Assembly: GCF_032854445.1 (NCBI RefSeq)
Contig: NC_088307.1
Coordinates: 23,325,953 to 23,389,952, forward strand
Length of the DNA: 64,000 nt
Direction: 5' to 3'
Origin: Liolophura sinensis
Taxonomy: Eukaryota > Mollusca > Polyplacophora > Chitonida > Chitonidae
The translations under genes were made by a program, and so were the position numbers. Shown in pieces: positions 37,701 through 49,700 of this stretch. Under the pieces are notes generated by a model, which was not told the DNA's origin, searched no databases, and worked only from the letters and a program-made list of their open reading frames with translations. Each line of letters starts with the position of its first letter. The stretch's first letter is position 1.

Positions 37701-40700
37701 CCTTCTACAAAGGGAGGCAAATCATGTACCTCATGGAACAGAAAATCATCCTACTTCAGATACCAGTAATGTGTTTCACCCTAAGTTTAGTATGTAAAAA
37801 TGCACTTCCAGAGGCACCTAAAAGCCTTAAAATGATACATATGATGCTAATATTTAAAATAGCACTTACATTTTATACTTAATATTGACCCCTGTGTGTT
37901 TCGTTGTCTAAATGGTGTGTTGTGTTTTGCAGGGTGAAGGTCCTAGCTGCTCACCGCAGAGGACGGCTGAACGAGGCTAACACCATGCACCAGTTCTTCA
38001 GGGATATCGATGATGAAGAGGCCTGGATCAAGTGAGATACTTACACTTTTTCTCATCTTCATTACACACCCATGTTACTGCTTGATTTATGATGTGGCGT
38101 TTTCCAACAAGCTGTACGTCCGTCCGTCCGTCCTTGATTTTATCACAATGTGGGCAGATCCGCTTCACTTAGAGTTATAAAAGTTTTTGTTCCCCTTTTG
38201 CTTCTGCCATCAGAGTAAAAGTATATTCAGAATGAATAACATCACTTTAAAATGTACAGCGAGCTGTCCCCCTTTTTTGGTATCTTTTGTTGTTCATGTC
38301 AACATTCTGTGTGAAGAACTGCTTGACTTTCAGAGTTTGAAATGAGAATATCCTGGGGATTTCTTGCACCAGTGCTAAATTGTCATTTTTTCTCTGTGGC
38401 ATGATGTCTGTATTTTGAGGTTCCAAAAACTTTTGTTTTCACTCCTGTGTGTTACTCAACTTAAATAAAATAAATGTGTGGCGTACTTTCAGGGAGAAGA
38501 AGCTGTTGGTGAGCTCTGATGACTACGGCAAAGATCTGACAGGAGTGCAGAATCTAAAGAAGAAGCACAAACGTCTGGAGGCAGAGCTAACCAGCCATGA
38601 ACCAACCATTCAGGTGAGTGAGAGACATTGGTGGCTTAGTTTAGGATTATCTAACGGACGACGGCAAAGCGTTATTTCACACAAGTCAGTCCCTTTTGTT
38701 CGTTTATTGAACTGTTTAAAACATCCGATCCTGTGTCGTATTTGTGCCACTGTGTTTTTTTAGAAATATGCCAACATGAGTGCAAATGTTGTACTAGGAA
38801 ATGTCAGCACTGCTGACAGTTGAATAATGTTTTATTGAAACAAGCTCGCTAAAGCGTGATCAGGAGTAGATAGAGATATTTACACAACTGGATATCTTCT
38901 CTTCTTCTATTGACCTCTGAATTTCTATGCCGACGGTATGACCGGTGTCCACAAACTTGAGGCAGAGATCGACCGGTTTTTGTACTGAACAATGTCGGTG
39001 TCCAGCAGCCTTTATGCGGGCTTGTTATTGTGTTTGACCATATCATTAATAGTGGTGCCTGTGTCCAGGATAGTAATATAATGGACATTCGCAATCTTTA
39101 ATGTGAATGTATCGTTTTTTTATTCCATAGTCTGTCCATGACATGGGCCAGCAGCTGATCAACCAATCAGATATTGGCAATGATGACATCAAGAACAGGC
39201 TGGACCAGTTGGATCAGAGCTGGGAGGAGCTGAAACGATTGGCTGCCCAGAGGTATGTGATGAAACATGTTCTTTTTGATTGGTCCTGAAATAAATCTTG
39301 AAGTAAGTAAGTCTCATGACTGCTTTTGTCTTTTTATTGTTTTATTTCTCAGGTGGATAAATATAATCTGTAAAAGTTAGTATTTTAAAGGATAAAAATT
39401 GTGTCTAGAATGGTTGACATCTGAATAATCCGACAAAGCGACTTTGTTCAGCATTGCTATGTGGTTTTATAACCATATAAATTCTCTCTCTCACTGTTTG
39501 TGGGTGACCATGAGTAGTCAGTGGGCCCTCTTTTGCTAATATAGACCACTTGTTTCCAACCAATATGATATGTTTATCTATACGTCATACCTGGAATTGT
39601 CAGAAAACTGCCAAACGTTGGTGTACCTGGGCATTTTAGTTTTTCCACCTGTATCGCTGATTGCAGTCATAAATTAGTGATTACGATTAAGTTAAACAAC
39701 ATTCAAATAAATAAGTAAATATAGACATGTTGAGGGTAAAAGCATTGAAAATGTCAGGTTTGAACGTGATTGGTTGTTGCTGTTGCAGGGGCCAGAGATT
39801 GGACGAGTCGCTGTCTTACCAACAGTTCACGGCCAACATTGACGAGGAAGAGGCATGGATTTCAGAGAAACAACATCTGTTGTCTGGTGACGACTTCGGG
39901 GATACCATGGCTGCCGTGCAGGTGGGTTTGATATCTGTGCGCAAAATGCACATTCAAAAGTAAAGAAAGGCCTGAAAACGATACTTTTGATGTTAACACC
40001 TAAGTTTTGTAAATTCAAAATTATTGAAACTTCACTGAAAAATTTCCCTATGAGGTGAATGAGTCATTCACGATCAAGCAAAATGTGTCATTTGAAAAAC
40101 ACTTAAACATTCTTCATTTGAACATTTCTACTTTTGTGTCGATCCCCTTGCTTTCTGATATAAAGTAGTCGTCTTCGTATGCATCTATCTCGCATATTAC
40201 TATTATTATATACTATTAGTAGTCTCACATACTACTAACACAATAGGAAAGAAAAGTACAACTCATTCATACATTCCTTATTCATACATTCCTTATTATT
40301 CTCAATATATGTAATACGTGTAACCTTGTGTCTTGTTTGGATCATTTTTTTTCTCTCAGTAGTACTGGAGGATTTTGTTATTGTTTTATACGCTGAAGCT
40401 TTATACAGTTACACAATCATACCATGGATACACCTGTAATTATTCTAGTTCTCACACTTTTCTCTATTTTAGGGCTTATTGAAGAAACACGAAGCTTTCG
40501 AGACAGACTTCCGTGTGCACAAAGATCGCTCTAACGAGATCCAGAAGGAAGGAGAGAAGCTGATTGAAGAGGTAACTCGACAACGACTGAGTTCAGGGTT
40601 TCAAAATTTTTGTGTTTGTGAAATTTTAAGGCAGATCTTGAGAGCACTGCAGCAGATTTGAAATTTTGTTTGGATTGAGGCACTATAATTCTTTGCTGAA

Positions 40701-43700
40701 ATACCATCAGTGGTCTCATATATTGTTTTTCCTGTTCTTTAGGTTGAATTAGGTTATTTGGGAGAGTATCTTGTCCTTCTGTGAACAGGCTTGATTTTTT
40801 TAAAATAAAGTTTATTTTAATTAAATAGCTTTGATATAGAGAAAATAAGTAAAAAAAATCTTTAGTTAATGGTTGCATAATTTTTCAGTTCATTTTCAGT
40901 TAAAAGAAATCAACATACATGTAGTTGTGTATTAAGATTTTATCATTAATTGAATACTTTCAGGGTAACTTTAACGCTGACAATATCCGCGAGCGCTGTA
41001 ATAGCCTCAGGAGTAAGATGGGAGAGCTGGAGGCAGCCGCGGACCGTCGTAAAGCTGCCCTGGTGGATAACTCCGCCTTCCTTCAGTTCATGTGGAAGAC
41101 AGATGTAGTGGAGAGCTGGATCGGTAAGATTGCCGTTAAGATATAGATTCTAAATGTTGATTTAGTCCATCTGGTACAGTGTTTCTCCAAAAAAAAAAAG
41201 AGATGTCGACACTTCATACAACAAGTGGTTGGTGGGGGGAGGGGGTGAAGTGATTGCTATTTGATATCTATAGATAAACCCAAGCTGAACAGCTAACCTG
41301 TTATTGACTTGGGAAATGGCCATCAGGGAAGCCTTTAAGGGTAAAAGGGGTCGAAAAGTTATGAATATGACTTTCATTTCATTTTGTGACTTTGAAAGTA
41401 CTTCTTACATTATTTCTGAATACACGTCCCTGCATTTGGGAGTTTACCCTAGGTCATACTCATGTAACAAATAGAGAAATCCCTATCAGGATCAAAACGA
41501 GACTGTGACCTACTTGTGCACACAAAGCTTAACAGTAGTCTATCCTGAGTAGATGAAAGAATTCTATACCTGCCTGTCTCCCTATTTACAGCTGACAAGG
41601 AGACCCAGGTGAGGTCAGATGACTACGGTAGAGACCTGTCCTCAGTCCAGACACTTCTCACCAAACAGGTACGCTGCTTTCATTGTTTTCATTGTTTCCA
41701 TCATTGACATTCATTAAATTTTTCACAGACCTCCATGTTTTGAGTTTGTGTATTTTTGGTAGTCCAAGGACTGAACAACGAAGTAAATAATCCAGTGTAA
41801 TCCAACATCTTCTCAAACACAATCTTTTGTGCGGGAAATATCGGATGTAAGGACGTCTGAAATGTAATAATATTGATAGACCGTTGCCACAGCAGAGCTT
41901 AAACTATAATACCTCTGATCAATATAACACCTCTGATCAGTACTTAACTCTTAGCCAGTCTGTAAAATGCAGTTCCTTTTGAAGAAAGGGTGTTGAAAGA
42001 ACCACTGCTAAATGATAATAATAAAGTAGAATCAAACTTGCTGTTAGACATTTTGAGCTAAATCATTTTTTCACGTGCTTTCTTCAGGAGACCTTTGATG
42101 CGGGTCTTCAGGCTTTTGAGAAGGAGGGTATTCAGACCATCACAGCCCTGAAAGACCAGCTTGTGGCCGCTAAGCATGCCCAAACCCCGGCCATCGAGAA
42201 GCGTTACCAGGATGTAGTCGCCAGGTGAGCACACACAGAAAATGCAGTGTTTCTCGGACACTTCATTCTAGCTGTGGGTTATAGGGCAGTTTTCTGTACT
42301 CTTTGTTAAATTGTTTACTTTATCTATAATATAGCTGTTATTAGAAAAGTATCCTCTTTTTACAAAGTAAATGCTCAAGCCATACGTGGGGAAAGTCTGC
42401 AAACAACCTGCAGACGATTGTGCTATTTCCCAGGTGCACTTTACGCTTTCCTCCTACCATAATGTTGGTTGCCGTTGTATGAGTGGAATAGTCTTGAGTG
42501 TTCTAGGCAGGAGGTTTGTCCAGTACTTGTCAAAGATTGGTTGAAATTCTTGAGTACAGCGTGAACACTGATCAGATGAATAAATAAATAAATATTGTTT
42601 TTTGTTTTTTTTTTCAGATGGCAACGACTGTTAGGCGACTCGGAGGCACGCAAACAGCGCCTGCTCAAGTTACAAGAGCAGTACCGTCAAATCGAGGACC
42701 TGTATCTCACCTTCGCCAAGAAAGCGTCTGCATTCAACAGCTGGTTTGAGAATGCTGAGGAAGATCTGACAGACCCGGTCAGGTGCAACTCTGTGGAAGA
42801 AATCAAGGTCAGATAACTCTGCATGAGGTCAAACTCAGGTACCTGTAATTGGATAGGGATAATTTCAGAAGCAATTTATAAATATACAGGCACTTTTAAG
42901 AATGGAATGTAGTCACCAGAATTACAGTTCACAAGGTGGAAAAGAGAAAAAGCAACCTTCAAAGTAAAACGGGGGGCTTTTTAGGGATGAGAGGTGAGGG
43001 GTTGATGCGGCACAAGTGAAAGATGGTACTTGTCTTTGGTAGATTAGGGAGGGAGAAATCGAAAATAAATGATTCACAAATGCTGGGTGAAGCCATATAA
43101 ATTTGTCTGTGCAATGTATGATTTCAACTTATGCTGCATGACACTAAAGATGTTTTTGCTGTGGCAGGAACTTTTTATTGCTTGTTAGGGGGCTATCAAA
43201 AGTTTGAACCTTTTTTTTTTGGCACCATTTTGTTTTAACAGTATTGGCCAAATTTTATTTTTTCCCTATATCCTCAACACGTAAGTCTTCCTGATACTTC
43301 ACAAGAAAGCTCTCAAGTGGCCCTATAAAGTGGATGAATCAATCAGAATCTGGTATTTTCGACTTTGCTGTCAGATAGGTTGACAGCTAATCCCCTGTTA
43401 CTTACCCTCTAAAATCTCTGTTTCACATTTGTGCAGGCTCTGCGGGAGGCACATGACCAGTTCAAGGCCTCGCTTAGCGCAGCACAGGCCGACTTTAACC
43501 AGCTTGCTGCCCTGGATAAGCAGATCAAGAGCTTTAATGTGGGTCCGAACCCTTACAACCTGGTTCACCATGGAGGCCCTGGAGGAAACGTGGAGGAAAC
43601 CTACAGAAGATCATCAAGGTTAGTGACCTGCTAAAACATACCTGCAACACTTCTAGTTTTATGTACCAAACTTTAGATACTTTTGGCATAGTCCCAGCTC

Positions 43701-46700
43701 TGTGAAGGTGACTGCTGTGAACAAAGGTCCCATCCCTAGATCATGCTCCAACAGTAGACCAAGGTCCTTTCTAGATGAAGGCCCCTCCCAGCTCTGGATG
43801 AAGGTTCCTCCCAGCTCTAGATGAAGGTCCCTCCCAGCTCTAGATGAAGGTCCCTCCTAGCTCTAGATGAATTCTGGAAACATCCAAAATTTGATGGTCA
43901 ATTTTGTCATGACGTGTGGCATGATTCGCCTAAAATTTTCTGATGATGTGTAACATCACATGATAAACGAGACAGAGCTTGGGATTTGAAATTCATAAAC
44001 ACTTTAAGCCATACCAAATTAAACTGTTTTATGGGCAGAATAAATTAATTTTCTAGTTTTGAATAATAATAAAACTTAAAATTCATCAGTCGTGGGAAAT
44101 ATGGACTATCCCAACAATTTTTTCTTGTTGAAGAAATATTTATATGATCGAAAATCCTTGAAAAACACTAAAATCATGAAAATATCACATTCGGACAAAA
44201 TAGAAAGGTGAATGTTCAGTTTCATTTTCATTCCATTTACTTCAATAGTTTTACTATCGGCTTGCCTGTAAAACAAGGTAAAATTGGTGTCGTCTCACTG
44301 AAATGTAAAACCTGTATTTCCACTTGTCAGGAACGTGATGGTGATCTGGCCAGAGAACAGCAGAGACAGGAAGAGAATGACCAGCTGAGGAAACAGTTCG
44401 CTCAGGCCGCCAATGCTTTCCACTCCTGGCTAACCGAGACACGGTATGTTCATTTGTGCTACCCACAATGCCACTGACCAATCAGCTTCAGGCTTATCTG
44501 TGTGACATGTGTGAATAATTACCTAATCTTTTATACGTGTGTCCATAATTGCATAACCTACGATGTGTACTAATACCGGCATTGTGTGATAAAAGAGATT
44601 TTGGAGTTTGACATGGAATGGATTGTGAGTCGTCTTGGCAATTGAATTATTATTTTTTTTATTTAAACTTTTTTTATATTTTTTTTTTTCGAAGAGAGTG
44701 CCAGTATTGTACCCTTGTGTGCTCTGGCATAATACTTTAACAATTTGACACAGCCGTAGTGTGAGTTTAGTAGCATGGAGCGCAGTGTGAACTAATGTTG
44801 GGTAACTTGCCTTTCCCTTACGATATACATTATTGTCTCTCATATTTTTGGGGCATCTGTGTATTTGTGTTCCATTTGTTCAGAGTGACGGTGTAAATTT
44901 GCATATGCTAATTTTCTCTATTCATTCCCGGAAGACATTGTTTTTACACTATCTAGGCCTTTTTGTATTAAAATCTGTGAATAAGATTTGAGTTGCCAGG
45001 CATGCAGTGTTCAAGCATAGTTTTTCCGGAAGTGTTTAATGTAGAACTGAACTCATTTTTGCTTGGTGTTTTTTGGGTTCCATAGTGAGTTGGCATTAAC
45101 CATTTTAATCTACCTTGAGTAGTAAATTGTTTGGTGAATAACTAAACTCTCGTTTTTGTTTGGCGGGCTAAATCCTGGTTGTGCTTCAAATTTGACCAGT
45201 ATTTTTTCTTTGTGTGGATTTGTATTCCCATTTTGGTTTTGAGAGTGAAAAGTTTGAGCATATTTTGTTTCTAACATTTAATCTTCAATAACTGATCCAA
45301 ATTCCTTGGTAAAAATCTTTTTTGTTTCTTTATTACTGAACATCTTTGTAACTTTAAATGCAACACTCTTACATAAGGCTGTTTCTATCTCTTTGTCTCT
45401 TGGACGGCAATAAGTGGATCAATCAGTTTCTATAGTAGTTGTGTACTCTTTTTTTTTTATATCATATAACTGTATATTTATATCGCCTTCTTGTGGTCCA
45501 GTGATGTTTTGCAATAAGTTGATAAATTTCTTCATTCTTGCCAATTTCTGTACAGTTTGTCAAGTCATACAAAATTTTCCAAGTATTGCTTAAATTCGAC
45601 TGTCTTTGGATATTTGTATATTTATTTTTGTATTTTATGTCCTTTTCGGGTGTTCCCTTCTCTCCGTCTTTTGGTATGGGTGATCGCACAGGCTGTGGAT
45701 GTTGGACGGGTTAAGACCATTCACTCTTAGCATGTTGTGTGCAATCAGTTCTTTTTGTTAGACCGTTTTGAAATCAGAAGACTGTTGAAACTGAATATAA
45801 AGCGGTAAAATGACAGGTTTGCTGGCTGGAAAGGAATTAGGAATAAGTATGGAAAAGTATTCCCCAAAACTGTGATTTGAAGTTGCATGAAAATTTGGCG
45901 ATAAAGGAACTGTTGCGAGAACGGTGCTGGCTCACTAGCATAAGCTTGTTATACGGTGTCAGCAGCCAGAAACGGAGCTAAATAGTGGCTGGGCTTTAAA
46001 GTATGATCAGAGGGGGCATAACACCGTGCCTGTGAACATGCCGTGGTTTGAATTTAGATAAAGTGTAATGCATGAGAAATTCTTTCAGTGAGTACTGAGA
46101 CTTTTCAGCTCATTTTAGGTTAAATTAGGATTTTCAGAGTGCCTTATCTTTTTCCAAAATGATCAAAAAAAAAATCAATGAATTAATGGAGGTCAGCTGA
46201 TTTTGATGGAAAAGATTCTCTTTCCTGGTTCTGCGACGTGTCAGGCTAAAATGACAAGTCGCAGATAACACAAGGTTTAGCAACTGTTGTACGTAATTGT
46301 TACTAACAAAATGTCCACTATTAGAACTAACATCGTAGCATATGATAATTTGAAGTGTTCAGAACCTCCACGTCCATCTATGGTATAAAATGGCTTTCTG
46401 TTCTTAATCTCAACATGATCTGCTAACTTCAGAACATAGTTTGAAAATTTCACCTGTAAAGTCAGCCTTGAATTCATGCAACCTTACATGAAGGTAAATC
46501 AAAAGGTGAAGCTGAAGGCAAAGGACTGATTGGTTGCTGTGCATTGTTGCATTATCATATTTTTTTTTTTAAGAAAGCAAATCATTGATTTTGCTGCTGC
46601 ATGGATAGATTTAATTGTTTGAAATATTTATGTGGAAACCTTCAAATGTTCTGCAAGAAAACATGTACCAGCCCAAAGCCGAAGTGAAAAATGGATAATT

Positions 46701-49700
46701 TTCCTGTTGCTACATTGGTCTATAGTTTGGAGACATAACTTACTTCAGTCAGATGTACAATTGACTCCTCTAGACCAGTGTAGAACGTGCGAATTTGGCA
46801 GCATGGGTGTGTTTGCATGTCATCATTGTAAGAAGATGATTTCAGTTGTAACTCATGCTTGTTGTCTCCCCTTGATTTACAGCGCTGCCATGATGGAAGG
46901 CTCAGGAACTCTTGAAGAACAACTGGAAGCTACCAAGGTATGTTACTCTGATTGATTGGTGTGCTAACGCACGGATTCGCTGAAAAAAGTCCACTAGGTA
47001 ATCTCGTTAGAAAGCAACAAACTTGCCAGCGGTACACCCTTTGAATGATATTGGCTTTTTTTTTCAAAGTTGGCTAGTCATGATAGCAACAGATGGTTGC
47101 AGTACACACTCTGCAGAAGAAGTCATGTGGAATGATTGTAGCTGGTTGGATGCCTGCCGGCAACCTCAGGATGGGTGTGGGTTACCCCTGGTCTCTGCCC
47201 GGTTTCCTCCCACCATAATGCTGGCCGCTGTCGTATAAGTGAAATATTCTTTAGTACGGTGTTAAACACGGATCAAGTCACTAAATAAATATAGGTCTAT
47301 TTCTGGGACACTCGTTTTTTGATTGAGAAATTTGTACTGCCAAGTCCGTCAGTTACTAACCGTTGTTGTTGTTGTTTTAGCGTAAGGCTGTGGAGGTACG
47401 AGCTCAGAAGGGTCAGCTGAAGAAAATTGAGGATTTGGGAGCGGCCATGGAGGAGAGACTCATCCTCGACAACAGGTACAGTGTCATTTCTACTTAACTT
47501 GTTACATCGAGTAAGGGAAATGTGTTCTAGCACTTAATGGAATCAGACTGCTACTTTGTGTTTCAGGGCATTATTTTATTGTACATTTATCGTTCGATAT
47601 TTTGTACATCACTGTTACCATACCATTGTCCTATTTGTGCGATTGTGGTACCTGTATGACATCTTTGTGAAACTAGACACAGGTAAACAGAACAGTTTGT
47701 GTTCCAGGTACACAGAGCAATTCGTCCAGTGTGTGCAGATTTAAACTGGTAGTTGCTGTTTGTGTTCCAGGTACACAGAGCAGTTCGTCAAGTGTGTACA
47801 GATTTTGACTGGTAGTTGTTGTTTGTGTTCCAGGTACACAGAGCAGTTCGTCAAATGTGTACAGATTTTGACTGGTAGTTGTTGTTTGTGTTCCAGGTAG
47901 ACAGAGCAGTTCGTCAAATGTGTACAGATTTTGACTGGTAGTTGTTGTTTGTGTTTCAGATACACAGAGCACAGTACTGTTGGTCTGGCCCAGCAGTGGG
48001 ATCAGTTAGACCAGCTTGGTATGAGAATGCAGCATAACCTGGAACAACAAATACAAGCTAGGTGAGGCATTGACACAGTCAGCCTTTGTAGGCCTGAAAA
48101 GCAGACGTTGAAAATACTGATACAAGTTTTCATTCTCAAAACTGAACATGGCTTACATTTGCATATACTTCTACTCATTCTCCTGCGTTTAAAAATCATA
48201 GGCATGTAGATGCTTTTCAGTTTTTAGTCACCAGTATTCCAGACCATAGTGTAGTATGTCATTATCTGTCCATCCTTTGTCCATAAACTCCCTGGCATTA
48301 CCACTATATCTACAGAGCCATTTCATTTACAGTTGTAAGATTTTGTTCACTTTTTCTTCACTACCAGAGCAGCAGTCTATTGCAAAGTGAGTCACAGGGT
48401 TTCAAAATTTACTTAGTTATACTCCTTTTTGTGACTCAATCTCTGTTGTTTAATCTCTTTACATTTGTTCGAGTTGCGAGTAAGTCCTTTATGTTTAGTC
48501 ATGAGCTGACTTTTTATGCTTACAGGAACCGCAGTGGCGTGTCAGAAGATGCCCTCCGGGAGTTCAGTATGATGTTCAAGTGAGTACTCAATACGTGCAA
48601 GTGACCCAGGCGCCTCTCACCAATGTGGTCGCTGTGAGTTCAAGTCCAGCTCATGCTGGCTTCCTCTCCGGTCGTACGTGGGAAGGTCTGCCAGCAGCCT
48701 GCGGATGGTCATGGGTTTCCCCCAGGCTCTGCGCGGTTTCCTCCCACCATAATGCTGGCCGCCGTCGTAAAAGTGAAATATTCTTGGGTACGACGTAAAA
48801 CACCAATTAAATTTAAAAAATGAATACATGCAACAATGTTCTTGCTTTATTACTGGTGGTGGTAAGTACAGAGGTCAAGAAGGACATTTCAAGCTCTTCA
48901 GAGTGATAAACTTGTTATACAATATGACCTAAAGGTGTGAAATGTATTAGACTGCACTTAGAAATAAGATAACAACATTCAAGTGGATAAATTACACCTG
49001 AAAGTATGAAGATTTGCACGATTTGCAGAGTTATCTTTGTTATGACCTGGGCTCAGTTTGAACTCTTAAAAACGAGTGAATGACCAAACATTGTTGTTGA
49101 AACCCTTCTTGCAATTTGACTACCTCAACCTTCCTCCAATCTCTGTATATTAAAGGAATACTGTCAAGGTCTTATGATCATCGGTATTTATTTAATAATT
49201 ACCTCATAATCCCTCATTATAACGAACCTGGATGTTTGTTTACCCCTGGACTCGCTTCCCACGGCGATAGTCGGCTCTCACGCTAGGGAGCCGTCAGCCA
49301 GAGTGGAGTTAATGAGGTGCCAGTCACGTGATCCCAGTGACGTCACCGTAAGAACGGGCCCATACTGAACAACACTGTTTCACATACCACATACGATCTT
49401 AGGCGCGAAAATACCAAAATAAAATAATGTCAGACTGTGAAACGGACATACTAGAAATTCCAATGTGTATACCACCTATAGACCCGTACATGTATGATCC
49501 TATACGAACGGATTCAGCGCGTGGAACCCATGAATTCAGCCCAGTAAACCGTTCCCCTCACTCATCCGACAGCGAGTCTGACCACGTCGACAGCTGTCAG
49601 AAACCAGAAGATTTTCGGACCGACAATTTGACCTGGTGACTACATTTTATCTCAGTTAATTCCTTGCTATTTTCCGATTTGCTGGCACTATATGGCCTTA

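Noticed and set aside
44444-46882. Hidden alternative exon in the repeat 20 intron, where vertebrates vary
   Set aside because: I found no AG..GT segment with the right phase and a spectrin-like peptide, though a short one could be missed by eye.
47673-47972. Minus-strand open frames with repeated TTTSQNLYT words
   Set aside because: Artefact of the 63-bp array; the period is a multiple of three.
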